DNA of 64,000 nt from Flavobacterium jumunjinense (GTDB lineage Bacteria; Bacteroidota; Bacteroidia; Flavobacteriales; Flavobacteriaceae): assembly GCF_021650975.2 (NCBI RefSeq), contig NZ_CP091285.1, forward strand, positions 4,092,001-4,156,000. The letters run 5' to 3'. Shown in pieces: positions 27,901 through 35,868 of this stretch. Positions within the stretch are counted from its first letter, which is position 1, and every line of letters begins with the position of its first letter. The position numbers and the translations under genes are program-made. The notes under the pieces were generated by a model. It did no database searches. It saw only the letters and a list, made by a program, of their open reading frames with translations, and was not told where the DNA came from.

Positions 27901-28052
27901 AAAATAAAAAGCATACTTTGAGTAGCCTAAACGATGATCTTAGTATCATTTTTAAAGAAATAGATTCTAATGAAAAATTATTATCTATCACATTTGAAGA
28001 GTTTAACCATCATTATCAATTCATCAAACGTTTTACTTTTAAAAACATATAA
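24906..28052 (+). CDS. macro-like / EVE-like / KAP-family P-loop NTPase fusion
   Basis: A 1048-residue protein with three parts. Residues 1-150 resemble a macro (ADP-ribose-binding-like) fold: KGHAIINENGKTVLFIVTI, then LPLLSTGVDGLSFEESYEV. Residues about 185-295 look like an EVE/PUA-like reader (KVTFYLVGTHWDD, VKVGDVLIVKSAF, LSVNW, GYYRNTIATI). From about 345 it is a KAP NTPase: Walker A GKWGSGKS (368-375), Walker B YIDDLDRCPEE (from about 769), and two inserted transmembrane helices at about 571-630 flanked by coiled coils. KAP NTPases are membrane-linked and occur in phage-exclusion genes. It lies 178 nt after the membrane gene, perhaps with its own promoter. The KAP call is firm; the N-terminal domains are tentative. 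Confidence 0.78.
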   Translation: MRIVENLVELAIGNSPENYDVAIVPWDGKGSLNELIQIALDTYKIDLETLETLNLEKGHAIINENGKTVLFIVTINQGTTTESLKQNLKAAIPLYYEYLLSKKIWLPLLSTGVDGLSFEESYEVTTEILNELKNYINQFDYQFTVSLPNTNEGMVLYKKITKNNKQLRERKTYTIKPSLNIIQSKYKVTFYLVGTHWDDSNQAERFYEEQIWENGNDNDSFYEVVDDVKVGDVLIVKSAFVKNKKSTLRIKAFGIVTENFNTGRKLSVNWINVLEEAYDIEGLGYYRNTIATINQDDLITILTGMGSQNFESLFYDIQLSKNITTLPGILSDSDSGEDYLDISNDTNAFARVIAAKSFEPPLAIALLGKWGSGKSFFMRKLKEDVQLLSKTNPPKGFCEGIAHVHFNAWSYMDANLWASIVTRIFGALNEYINNDESLTKKEKKALEEQLFLKLTLSKEELNDLKNQKASLDNRITALEGDKKTLKKELQDRIDSIKKKTLFDIVKKVNDAFKVQEKIENTLNNNPTFVNSLEKFEKIVPRQYWENPTTFYNELKSIHTFIKAFFQRSKWKTNLLWVLGIAILIFVTPVFTFLINLLLSWQDFTISNKTWVTITIIGGIVTRTIDTYLKLKKQIAPFWTIKEDYENKKANAIFELEQEEKALRLEIENYREEIIQIDQQINTNKELIVTLEFRIKNTLSTEALYTFIEKRANSEDYKKHLGIISLIRKDFEILSGLLTGHQSELVTNEESTEFKKLFHNKKPLERIILYIDDLDRCPEERVVEVLEAVNLLMAFPLFVVVVGIDPRWVKNALIKKHHLQFTGYLDKEEKKTIDVIEASSYLEKIFQIPFHIKSARTENVKTMIRKLGNIQPQFQQLNTETTNVSTSNTVENSKTDDVFDVDTNAPIKTTKIDRKNTLEILRFTEKEIKLLEDMSDIIGNSPRAIKRFVNIYRVIKAHDDFTLHGEDEKEYIILLFLLALAVGKYNHHLKSFEKHIANLENKKHTLSSLNDDLSIIFKEIDSNEKLLSITFEEFNHHYQFIKRFTFKNI

Positions 28053-28185
28053 ATAAAAAATAGTAACAAATCAATTAAGCTAACTATCCACACTTTGTTA
28101 AAATAAAAAATAAGATTGCTACTTTTGAAAATGTTTTATCTTTATAGTACTCAAAATACCCACCTAAGGTTTTAAAAAATTAGTT

Positions 28186-28533
28186 ATGAAATTAATGTTT
28201 ACTTTTTTTCTCTTCCTATCGTTATCATCATTCTGCCAAGAAACAATAGCACTAGATAGTATATCAAAATATGAAGGCAAAATTGTTACTATTTGTGAAA
28301 CTGTACAAAGTACTTTCTTAACCAAATCAAATACTACAATGCTCAACTTTGGTAAACCCTATCCTAATCAAACTTTTGTTGTGATTATTTTTGGAAATGA
28401 CTTGACTAATTTTAGCTATAAACCCAATGAGTTTCTAAAAGACAAAACTATTTGCATTACAGGAAAAGTAATCATGTATAAAGACACTCCAGAGTTCATA
28501 GTAAAACAAGAAAGTGAGATTTTAATCCAGTAA
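28186..28533 (+). CDS. exported OB-fold-like protein
   Basis: A 115-residue protein with a signal peptide (MKLMFTFFLFLSLSSFCQE) and a compact beta-rich body: YEGKIVTICETVQSTFL, FVVIIFGNDL, KTICITGKVIMYKDTPEFIV. The strand order and the GKVxxYKxTPEFIV ending resemble OB-fold domains of Bacteroidota exported nucleic-acid-binding or nuclease-associated proteins. It stands alone at the end of the defence island. Likely periplasmic; function unknown. Confidence 0.65.
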   Translation: MKLMFTFFLFLSLSSFCQETIALDSISKYEGKIVTICETVQSTFLTKSNTTMLNFGKPYPNQTFVVIIFGNDLTNFSYKPNEFLKDKTICITGKVIMYKDTPEFIVKQESEILIQ

Positions 28534-28599
28534 GGATACAAATGGATTTCTGAGAAAGTGAGGGATAATGATGAATTGTTAATTGTTGATGGTAAATTA

Positions 28600-29480
28600 T
28601 TAATGATTATTTTGTGGTCAAATAGGGACGCAGATTTTGCAGATTTACGCAGATTTTCTAAACGCAAACTTGTCCCCCTGTAAAGGGTAGCATTAGCTTG
28701 ATTTTATTGATTTGCGGAGCTACAAATGAGATGCTTACAGCATGACAAGATTGGGGATGATTATTAATTGTTAATTGTTGATGATAAATTATTAATGATT
28801 GTTTTGTAGTCAAATAGGCACGCAGATTTTCAAACGTGCGAGTTCCATAGGAACGATTCATATTGTAGCAATGGATTTTAATCCGTTGATATAATGACGA
28901 CCCATTTTGTAGCAACGTGATTTTAATTCGTTGTTTTTCAATGATTAATTATTAATGGTTGTTTTGTAGTTAAATAGGCACGCAGATTTTGCAGATTTTC
29001 AAACGTGCGAGTTCCATAGGAACGATTCATTTTGTAGCAATGGATTTTAATCCGTTGATAAAAAGACGACACAAATTGTAGCAACGTGATTTTAATCCGT
29101 TGTTTTTCAATGATTAATTATTAATGATTGTTTTGTGGTCAAATAGGCACGCAGATTTACGCAGATTTTCAAACGTACGAGTTCCATAGGAACGATTCAT
29201 ATTGTAGCAATGGATTTTAATCCGTTGATAAAAAGACGACACAAATTGTAACAACGTGATTTTAATTCGTTGGTATAAAGACGACCCAAATTGTAGCAAC
29301 GTGATTTTAATCCGTTGTTTATAAAACAATTAATCCTATTTTCAACATAACAATATTGGGGATATCGTTTATAAATAAAACATATCGAACCTACGGCTCT
29401 TTTTTCTCGTGGTACGTTATAACAACAGGGTTGAAACCCTGTCCTACAATATTTACCGAGCCGATGGCTCTTTTAGATTG
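28600..29480 (-). repeat. cluster of REP-like hairpin repeats, reverse orientation
   Basis: Reverse-complement copies of the elements at 10607-11750. Present are GTTCCATAGGAAC (near 28848, 29010, 29178), GGATTTTAATCC followed by GTTG (several), the AATCTGCG-type motif inverted, GAACCTACGGCTC (29388), CAGGGTTGAAACCCTG (29427) and GAGCCGATGGCTC (29459). A further hairpin ATGCTTACAGCAT lies near 28730. No coding frame is supported. The opposite orientation relative to the first cluster means the two bracket the ~17 kb between them. Confidence 0.78.
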
Positions 29481-29562
29481 TGGATTGTTGATGGATAATG
29501 GTAGATTATTAATTATTGTTTTGTGGTTAAATAGACATAAAAAAGTAAAGCTACAATTATAT

Positions 29563-29668
29563 CAACTTCCTCTATTTTCTCCCCTCTTTGTTCTATGTTC
29601 TCTTCTCTATTTTCTTCTTTCTCTTCTCTATTTTCTTCCTTTCTTCTCTATTTTCTCCCCCTCTATTT
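29563..29668. repeat. polypyrimidine minisatellite
   Basis: About 100 nt of nearly pure C/T on the plus strand, built from repeats of TTCTCTATTTTCTTC with variable joints. It ends on the 3' end of the HTH gene read from the minus strand. Confidence 0.6.
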
Positions 29669-29917
29669 ATCCTCCTGAATTTGCTGTAGCAAGAGTCTGT
29701 TAAAATAGGTTTTAGGATAATAATACCTGTTCCCTATTTTTGTAAAAGGAATGGCTTTTGCGGTTCGTAGGCGATACAATTTACTTTCACTAAAATGAAA
29801 ACGTTGCTTAATATCGGTACTATCTAACCATTCTTCTTCTTGCTCTTCTAGCAAGCTTATAACCAACTCCTGAATGAAGTTTAGTTTATTATTTAAGTCT
29901 TTGATTTCCTTTTTCAT
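29663..29917 (-). CDS. excisionase-like helix-turn-helix protein
   Basis: The start at 29917 (MKKEIKDLNNKLNFIQELV) is preferred; a further 24 upstream residues would run through a dispersed repeat. The 84-residue product has an N-terminal coiled-coil helix and a MerR/excisionase-type HTH (WLDSTDIKQRFHFSESKLYRLRTAKAIPFTKIGNRYYY). A C-terminal helix (KTYFNRLLLQQ) follows. This family is common in Bacteroidota mobile elements and toxin-antitoxin-like loci. No integrase was seen next to it. It marks the right edge of the accessory island. Confidence 0.7.
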   Translation of the reverse strand: MKKEIKDLNNKLNFIQELVISLLEEQEEEWLDSTDIKQRFHFSESKLYRLRTAKAIPFTKIGNRYYYPKTYFNRLLLQQIQEDK

Positions 29918-29944
29918 ATGTTTAAAAGTTATTTTTAAGCGGTA

Positions 29945-29986
29945 ATACCATTTATCACTTGAATTTACTGTAATAACATATGGTAT
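29945..29986. repeat. short derivative of the MITE-like element
   Basis: The sequence starts with ATACCATTTATCACTTGAAT, continues TTTACTGTAA and closes with ATGGTAT, so its ends are inverted repeats. Its first 29 nt match the left end of the element at 44933-45094. It lies just upstream of the HTH gene. Confidence 0.55.
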
Positions 29987-30233
29987 CACTATTTACTCAT
30001 TGTGTTGTTAATGACGATTTTATACGCTTAAACTATTGACTATTAAAACGAATTATTATTTCATATATTTTACTACATATTGTTAAAAATATAATAAAAA
30101 TAGCACATTTAAAAAATAGACCTAACAAGGAGAAGATTGTATTAAAAAATTATTATTTTTATACTTTATTTATCATAAATAAAAAAAAATAGCAAATATT
30201 TTACTTAATTTATAAAAAACAACAAACTAACTC
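29987..30233. other. AT-rich promoter region of the catabolic operon
   Basis: No gene seen. The stretch is extremely AT-rich and precedes a run of ten or more plus-strand catabolic genes, so the main promoter should be here. I could not fix a single -7/-33 pair with confidence. Confidence 0.4.
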
Positions 30234-30839
30234 ATGCAATTTAATACCGATACTACAGATAATGCTGTAGTGTATAAACTTTTAACAGGAACTGTTATTC
30301 CTAGACCAATAGGTTGGATTTCTACTATTGATGAAAATGGAAAAAACAACCTTGCTCCTTTTTCCTTTTTTAATGCTGTTGGTGAAGATCCACCTCATGT
30401 AATGTTTTCTACAGTTAGAACAGGAAATAAAAACAAAGACACCCTAAACAACGTACTTGCCAACAAACAATTTGTAGTCAATTTGGTTACAGAAGAAACG
30501 GTGGAACAAATGAACATAACTTCGCAAAGTGTCGCTTCTGATGTAGATGAGTTTGAATTGGCAGCCCTTACCCCTATTGATTCTGTTTTTATTAAACCCA
30601 AAAGAGTAAAAGAAAGTTATGTGCATTTTGAATGTGAAATGGTGCATCATTATTTCTTAGAAGATCATAAAAATGGGGGGGCTTGCATTGTTATTGGTAA
30701 GATTTTAACCATGCATGTAGCAGATGAAATTTTAATGGAAGGCAATAGAATTAATTTAGAAAAATACAAACCTGTTGCCCGTTTGGCGGGTTCTAACTAT
30801 AGCAAAATTGGTGAAATATTCTCCATTAAAAGAAGTTAA
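30234..30839 (+). CDS. flavin reductase-like FMN-binding split-barrel protein
   Basis: A 201-residue protein with the flavin-reductase-like fold: LLTGTVIPRPIGWISTIDENG near the N-terminus, NLAPFSFFNAVGEDPP, KDTLNNV and FVVNLVTEE. The family binds FMN and either supplies reduced flavin to a monooxygenase or carries out redox chemistry itself. It is the first gene of the catabolic operon and ends 4 nt before the flavin-dependent monooxygenase gene. Partnership with that enzyme is likely but not proven. Confidence 0.87.
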   Translation: MQFNTDTTDNAVVYKLLTGTVIPRPIGWISTIDENGKNNLAPFSFFNAVGEDPPHVMFSTVRTGNKNKDTLNNVLANKQFVVNLVTEETVEQMNITSQSVASDVDEFELAALTPIDSVFIKPKRVKESYVHFECEMVHHYFLEDHKNGGACIVIGKILTMHVADEILMEGNRINLEKYKPVARLAGSNYSKIGEIFSIKRS

Positions 30840-30843
30840 AAGC

Positions 30844-33135
30844 ATGAAGATAACAGTAATTGGTGGTGGTCCTGGTGGCTTATATTTTTCGATATTAACC
30901 AAAAAAGCAATGCCTCATTGCGAAATTAATGTGTACGAACGCAATAAACCCGACGATAGTTTTGGTTTTGGTGTCGTATTTTCAGACGAAACTCTAGGTG
31001 AGTTTTTAACACGCGATACCCAATCGTACGAATTAATACGTAGCAAATTTGCCTACTGGGACGATATTGTTGTAGCACGAGATGGTGAACGTGTGAGTGT
31101 GGCAGGTAATGGTTTTTGTGGCTGTTCTCGAAAAACACTATTGCAATTGTTGCACCAACGCTGTAACGAAGAGGGCGTTAATCTTCATTTTGAAGCCAAC
31201 GTAGCGGATAGTAGCCAATTTAAAGATAGTGATGTCATTGTTGCTTGCGATGGTATTGGAAGTAGCGTAAGAACAGTATTTGAGGAGGAGTTTGAAACTA
31301 AAGTGGAACTAAAGAAAAACAAATTCGTTTGGATGGGTTCTACAAAGCCTCTCGATGCCTTTACCTATTTCTTTCGATCTACACCAAAAGGGGCTTTCGT
31401 AGCGCATACCTATCAATACGAAGAAGGAATGAGCACCTGGATTTTTGAATGCAGTCCGCAAACTTGGGAAAACTTCGGTTTTGATACCTATGATGAAGAA
31501 GATACTACTCAGAAATTAAAAGAAATATTCAAGGAAGAATTAGACGGTCATGGTTTAATTACAAACAAATCGCAATGGCGACAATTTCCACATGTAACGA
31601 ATGGCAAATGGCACAAGGACAATATCGTTTTATTAGGCGATGCTAAAGCCACTGCCCACTACTCTATTGGTTCTGGAACAAAATTGGCAATGGAATGTGC
31701 CATTGCTCTTTCTGATGCTATTGTAGCCAACCCAAAGAACATTCCTGTAGCTTTTGAGAATTATGAGAAAGCGAGAAGGAATCGTGTAGAAATGATTCAA
31801 TATGCAGCCAATGTATCGTTAGATTGGTTTGAAAATATGGACCGACACATGCAACATCCGTTTTATCAATTGTCATTCGGTTGCATGACGCGTTCTAAGA
31901 AAGTAACTTTCGAAAACTTAAACATAAGAGATACGTCTTATCCTGCTAAAGTACTAAAAGAGTTTAACGAATTGAACGCTGAAAAAGAAAATACACCTGC
32001 TGCATTTACTCATTTCAAGCTGCGCGATTTGGTACTTTCAAACAGAATTGTAATGAGTGCCATGGGGCAATATTCGGCTGAAAATGGCTTAGTGAACGAT
32101 TGGCATTTGATGCACTATGGAAATAGGGCAATTGGTGGTGTTGGTTTGATTATTGCAGAGATGACAGCGGTATCTGAAACAGGAAGAATCACTTCAGGAT
32201 GCACGGGTATTTACAATGATAATCAAACTGTTGCATGGCAAAAGATAACTCAATTTATTCATACGCATTCTAACGCTAAAATAGGAATTCAATTAGGACA
32301 TTCTGGCAGAAAAGGGGCTACTAAAAAGCCTTGGGAAACGGAAGATTTACAAGACAAATGGGATTTACTTTCGGCTTCTCCAATAGCTTTTAACGAAACG
32401 GCTCCTGTTCCTAAAGAAATGACTTTGGAGGACATGAACACGATTACAAACCAATTTGTACAGGCTACAAAAAATGCAGACAAGGCTGGTTTTGATCTGA
32501 TTGAATTGCAAGCGCATCATGGCTTTTTATTAGCGTCTTTCTTATCGCCTTTAACTAATATTCGTACAGATGAATTTGGTGGAAGTATTGAAAATCGTTT
32601 AAAATTCCCAATGCGTGTTTTTAAAGCGATGCGCAATGTTTTTCCGAAAGAGAAACCAATGTCGGTTAGAATTTCTGCTACAGATTGGGCAGAAAATGGA
32701 ATTTCAGAAGAAGATGTTTTTGTTATTGCTACTGCTTTTAAAGAAGCTGGAGCCGATATTATTAATGTTTCTACAGGGAATACAGTAGCGCATCAAAAAC
32801 CGCAAACAGGCAGAATGTGGCAAACACCTTTTTCTGATGCGGTTCGAAATACGGTACACGTGCCAACAATTACAGCAGGTTATATTCAAGATATAGATCA
32901 AATAAATACAATTATTCTTAACGGAAGAGCTGATTTGGTTGCTTTAGGTCGCCCATTATTATTAGATCCGAATTTTGTTAGAAACGCACAAGCATACGAA
33001 GACTATAGAGCACAAGATATTCCTAAACAATACAGGGCTGGAACTTCTCATTTGTATCCTTTAAAAGGGAGTGAACGCAAAATGGTGGAAGGAATGAAAA
33101 GAGCATTGAAACCTGAGAGTCATAAGAAAAAATAA
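30844..33135 (+). CDS. anthraniloyl-CoA / salicylyl-CoA monooxygenase-reductase fusion
   Basis: The start at 30844 opens directly on the FAD-binding strand (MKITVIGGGPGGLYFSIL); an earlier in-frame start lies inside the upstream gene. The 763-residue product has two parts. Residues 1-385 are a class A flavin monooxygenase: GGGPGG at 7-12, VACDGIGSSVR, and VLLGDAKATAHYSIGSGTKLA. Residues 395-763 are an old-yellow-enzyme-type FMN oxidoreductase (LRDLVLSNRIVMSAMGQYSA, ELQAHHGFLLASFLSPLTN, ALGRPLLLDP). This is the layout of 2-aminobenzoyl-CoA monooxygenase/reductase and of proteins annotated as bifunctional salicylyl-CoA 5-hydroxylase. It should hydroxylate a CoA-activated ortho-substituted benzoate at C5. 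The exact substrate is undetermined. Confidence 0.9.
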   Translation: MKITVIGGGPGGLYFSILTKKAMPHCEINVYERNKPDDSFGFGVVFSDETLGEFLTRDTQSYELIRSKFAYWDDIVVARDGERVSVAGNGFCGCSRKTLLQLLHQRCNEEGVNLHFEANVADSSQFKDSDVIVACDGIGSSVRTVFEEEFETKVELKKNKFVWMGSTKPLDAFTYFFRSTPKGAFVAHTYQYEEGMSTWIFECSPQTWENFGFDTYDEEDTTQKLKEIFKEELDGHGLITNKSQWRQFPHVTNGKWHKDNIVLLGDAKATAHYSIGSGTKLAMECAIALSDAIVANPKNIPVAFENYEKARRNRVEMIQYAANVSLDWFENMDRHMQHPFYQLSFGCMTRSKKVTFENLNIRDTSYPAKVLKEFNELNAEKENTPAAFTHFKLRDLVLSNRIVMSAMGQYSAENGLVNDWHLMHYGNRAIGGVGLIIAEMTAVSETGRITSGCTGIYNDNQTVAWQKITQFIHTHSNAKIGIQLGHSGRKGATKKPWETEDLQDKWDLLSASPIAFNETAPVPKEMTLEDMNTITNQFVQATKNADKAGFDLIELQAHHGFLLASFLSPLTNIRTDEFGGSIENRLKFPMRVFKAMRNVFPKEKPMSVRISATDWAENGISEEDVFVIATAFKEAGADIINVSTGNTVAHQKPQTGRMWQTPFSDAVRNTVHVPTITAGYIQDIDQINTIILNGRADLVALGRPLLLDPNFVRNAQAYEDYRAQDIPKQYRAGTSHLYPLKGSERKMVEGMKRALKPESHKKK

Positions 33136-33139
33136 TTAG

Positions 33140-33225
33140 GAATTAGGATTGTGGAAAGAATTACGAATTTGGAATTACGAATTTGGGATTATGAATTATG
33201 AATTATGAAAAAAGAATTATGAATT
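33140..33225. repeat. simple repeat upstream of the four-helix-bundle gene
   Basis: Near-tandem AATTACGAATT and ATTATGAATTATGAA units. The inverse form (TTCATAATTCATAATT) occurs directly after the gene at 33577-33650, so the gene is bracketed by inverted repeats. Confidence 0.6.
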
Positions 33226-33579
33226 ATGAAGAAAGATAATGTTGTTCAAATAAAAAGTTATGCTTTTGCTGTGAGAATTGTAAAAGTATATCAATTTCTA
33301 TGTGAGCAAAAAAAAGAATTCGTATTAAGTAAGCAATTATTACGTTCAGGAACTTCAATAGGTGCAAATATTGAAGAGGCTATTGGAGGGCAATCTGAAA
33401 AGGATTTCTTTGCGAAACTTACAATTTCATATAAAGAAGCTAGAGAAACGCATTATTGGATTCGGCTTTTAAAAGATACTAATTATTTAACTGTAGAACA
33501 AGCAGATAACTTATTGAAAGATGCTGATGAATTATTGAGGATTATTGGTTCAATTCAGAAAACAATACGTAATGCGTAA
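33226..33579 (+). CDS. four helix bundle protein (S23/IVP family)
   Basis: A 117-residue all-helical protein: VQIKSYAFAVRIVKVYQFLCE, LSKQLLRSGTSIGANIEEA, SEKDFFAKLTISYKEARETHYWIRLL, and a final helix IIGSIQKTIRN. This is the family first known from proteins encoded in 23S rRNA intervening sequences and related to bAvd of diversity-generating retroelements. No rRNA or retroelement is near. It sits between the monooxygenase and CoA-ligase genes, bracketed by inverted simple repeats, and looks like an inserted cassette. Its molecular role is unknown. Confidence 0.88.
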   Translation: MKKDNVVQIKSYAFAVRIVKVYQFLCEQKKEFVLSKQLLRSGTSIGANIEEAIGGQSEKDFFAKLTISYKEARETHYWIRLLKDTNYLTVEQADNLLKDADELLRIIGSIQKTIRNA

Positions 33580-33650
33580 TTCATAATTCGTAATTCATAA
33601 TTCATAATTAAACATAACACTTCGTAATTCATAATTAAAAATTTGTAATT
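33577..33650. repeat. simple repeat downstream of the four-helix-bundle gene
   Basis: Near-tandem GTAATTCATAATTC units that are the reverse complement of the stretch at 33140-33225. The stop codon of the four-helix-bundle gene lies at its edge. Confidence 0.6.
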
Positions 33651-33656
33651 AAAAAG

Positions 33657-35234
33657 ATGATTGATACTTTTACCTATAAACATTTACCAAGTAAGGAATT
33701 ACAACCCGAATATTTACTAGAATTACCTCAATTTCAGCATGCAGAAATGCTTAATTGTGTGGAGCGTTTGTTGGATTTTCATATTGAAAACGAAAATGGT
33801 GATGCGGTTTGTATTCGCACTTTCGAAGAAACATGGTCGTATACTGATTTGTATGAAAAAGCGAATCAAATAGCCCATGTTTTAGTCGATGATTTGGGTT
33901 TAGTGAGTGGAAATCGTGTGTTATTGCGTTCGGCAAATAACCCCATGATGGTGGCGTGCTGGTTTGCTATAATCAAAGCAGGCGGAATTGTTGTTGCTAC
34001 TATGCCATTGCTTCGTTCCAAAGAATTGACGACCATTATCAATTGTGCAGAAATTTCAATTGCGCTTTGTGATAACGATTTAGCAGATGAAATGAATGGG
34101 GTTAAATCGGACTTCTTAAAACACAAAAGTTATTACAGAAATAGTGATTTAGAAGAAAAAATGGCTTCAAAGCCAACACATTTTGCAAATTATAATTCAA
34201 AATCTAATGATGTTGCATTAATTGGTTTCACATCTGGCACAACGGGAATTCCCAAAATGACGGCTCATTTTCATAGTGACATTTTAAATATTTGTGAAGC
34301 TTTCCCTAATTATGCATTGCAACCCACAGCGAAAGATATCTTTACGGGAAGTCCGCCATTAGGTTTTACCTTTGGTTTGGGCGGTTTAGTTTTGTTCCCT
34401 ATGTATTTTGGTGCTTCTACTTTTCTATTAGAAAAACCAAGTCCCGATTTGCTCTTGCAAGCCATTCAAGATCATAAAATCACCATTTGTTTTACAGCTC
34501 CTACAGCATGGCGTGTTTTAACCACCAAATTAAACGAATTTGATGTTTCTAGTTTACGAAAATGTATTTCGGCAGGAGAAAGCCTGCCTGTAATTGTTTG
34601 GGAAGATTGGTACAATGCAACAGGGTTGAAAATAATTGATGGCATTGGTGCTACAGAATTGCTTCATATTTTTATAGCTTCTAATGAAGAAAACATGAAG
34701 CCTGGAGCAACTGGTTTGCCTATTACAGGTTATCAAGCAAAAATAGTAGATGATAATGGAAATGAAGCACCAATTGGTGAGGCTGGAAAGTTAGCGATTA
34801 AAGGAATAACGGGATGCAAGTATTTGAACCGTGAGGTGAAACAAATAGAATACGTGCAAAAGGGATGGAATATTACAGGAGACATTTTTAAACAAGATGA
34901 GGATGGTTATTTTTGGTTTGTAGCAAGAGGTGATGATATGATTATTTCTTCGGGGTATAATATTGCTGCAATTGAAGTAGAATCTGTACTTTTAACCCAT
35001 GAATCTATTTTAGAATGTGCCGTGGTTGGACTTCCAGATGAAAATAGAGGAATGTTAGTTTGTGCAAATATTGTTTTAAAAGACAAATCAAAAGCATCTG
35101 ACGATTTAAAACTTGAAATTCAAAATTGGTTTAAAGAAACTGCAGCTCCTTATAAATATCCTAGAGTAATTAACTTTTTAGAATGTTTACCAAAAACAGA
35201 AACAGGTAAAATTCAAAGATTTAAATTGAAATAA
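33657..35234 (+). CDS. 2-aminobenzoate/benzoate-type CoA ligase
   Basis: A 525-residue acyl-adenylate-forming enzyme. The AMP-binding loop FTSGTTGIPKMTAHFH (about 190-205) has the HFH ending typical of the benzoate/2-aminobenzoate-CoA ligase group. Further motifs are DGIGATELLHIF (about 326), GWNITGD and GDDMIISSGYNI. The ending YKYPRVINFLECLPKTETGK contains the catalytic Lys. It should activate an aromatic acid with ATP and CoA to give the substrate of the upstream CoA monooxygenase. Group membership is clear; the choice between anthranilate, salicylate and benzoate is not. Confidence 0.88.
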   Translation: MIDTFTYKHLPSKELQPEYLLELPQFQHAEMLNCVERLLDFHIENENGDAVCIRTFEETWSYTDLYEKANQIAHVLVDDLGLVSGNRVLLRSANNPMMVACWFAIIKAGGIVVATMPLLRSKELTTIINCAEISIALCDNDLADEMNGVKSDFLKHKSYYRNSDLEEKMASKPTHFANYNSKSNDVALIGFTSGTTGIPKMTAHFHSDILNICEAFPNYALQPTAKDIFTGSPPLGFTFGLGGLVLFPMYFGASTFLLEKPSPDLLLQAIQDHKITICFTAPTAWRVLTTKLNEFDVSSLRKCISAGESLPVIVWEDWYNATGLKIIDGIGATELLHIFIASNEENMKPGATGLPITGYQAKIVDDNGNEAPIGEAGKLAIKGITGCKYLNREVKQIEYVQKGWNITGDIFKQDEDGYFWFVARGDDMIISSGYNIAAIEVESVLLTHESILECAVVGLPDENRGMLVCANIVLKDKSKASDDLKLEIQNWFKETAAPYKYPRVINFLECLPKTETGKIQRFKLK

Positions 35235-35248
35235 ATTAAGATGTACGT

Positions 35249-35809
35249 ATGAAGCCTAAAAACATTTGTAGTATAGGATTGCTTTTTTTTGTGATGAGTT
35301 ATGTACTTTTTTCGCAAGGTGCGCTCAATCTTCAAAAACCTATAGATTTTGCACATTGGCTCAATTTAATTGGTGCTGTACTTCTTTTTTCGTTCAATTT
35401 TGTGTTCCCTAAGAATACACTAAACACCTTAGCGTCGTTTATTACTGCGTTAGGCGTTATTGCTCATATTGGGTTATGCACTATTGATATTATATTTTGG
35501 AGTTTTGGAAACAATGAAATTCAAAGTGAAGCACTAAGGGAACATTTAAGCAATACACCTTCTATTTTATATCCTTTTGTAATTGTTGGTCCTTCTCTAC
35601 TTTTTGTTGGCTTATCCATTCATGCATTGAATTTTATTAAAACAGAACCTATAAAAGTAATTATGGTACTAATTGGATCGATAGTAATTGGTTTGTCCTT
35701 TTTCTTATTTAAAAATGGTATTTTTATGCTTTTAGGCTGTATACTCTTTGCTTTAGGATTAGTGCTACTTGTATATAGAAATGAAAAAATTAATGAACAA
35801 AAAATATAA
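35249..35809 (+). CDS. multi-pass membrane protein of unknown function
   Basis: A 186-residue protein with about six hydrophobic helices and a short loop at about 88-108 (GNNEIQSEALREHLSNTP). No known transporter motif is visible. It lies 14 nt after the CoA ligase and 59 nt before the FMN glutamate-synthase-like gene on the same strand, so it is part of the operon. A role in substrate uptake is possible but not shown. Confidence 0.6.
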   Translation: MKPKNICSIGLLFFVMSYVLFSQGALNLQKPIDFAHWLNLIGAVLLFSFNFVFPKNTLNTLASFITALGVIAHIGLCTIDIIFWSFGNNEIQSEALREHLSNTPSILYPFVIVGPSLLFVGLSIHALNFIKTEPIKVIMVLIGSIVIGLSFFLFKNGIFMLLGCILFALGLVLLVYRNEKINEQKI

Positions 35810-35868
35810 AAATTAAACCAACATAAATTTATTATTCTAAATTTATTTTAGAATCTAAAAGTACAACT

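Noticed and set aside
29356..29703. 115-residue plus-strand frame
   Set aside because: It runs through REP-like elements and the polypyrimidine stretch and overlaps the HTH gene on the other strand.
33226..33579. Diversity-generating retroelement accessory gene (avd)
   Set aside because: The fold family fits, but no reverse transcriptase, template or variable repeat is nearby.
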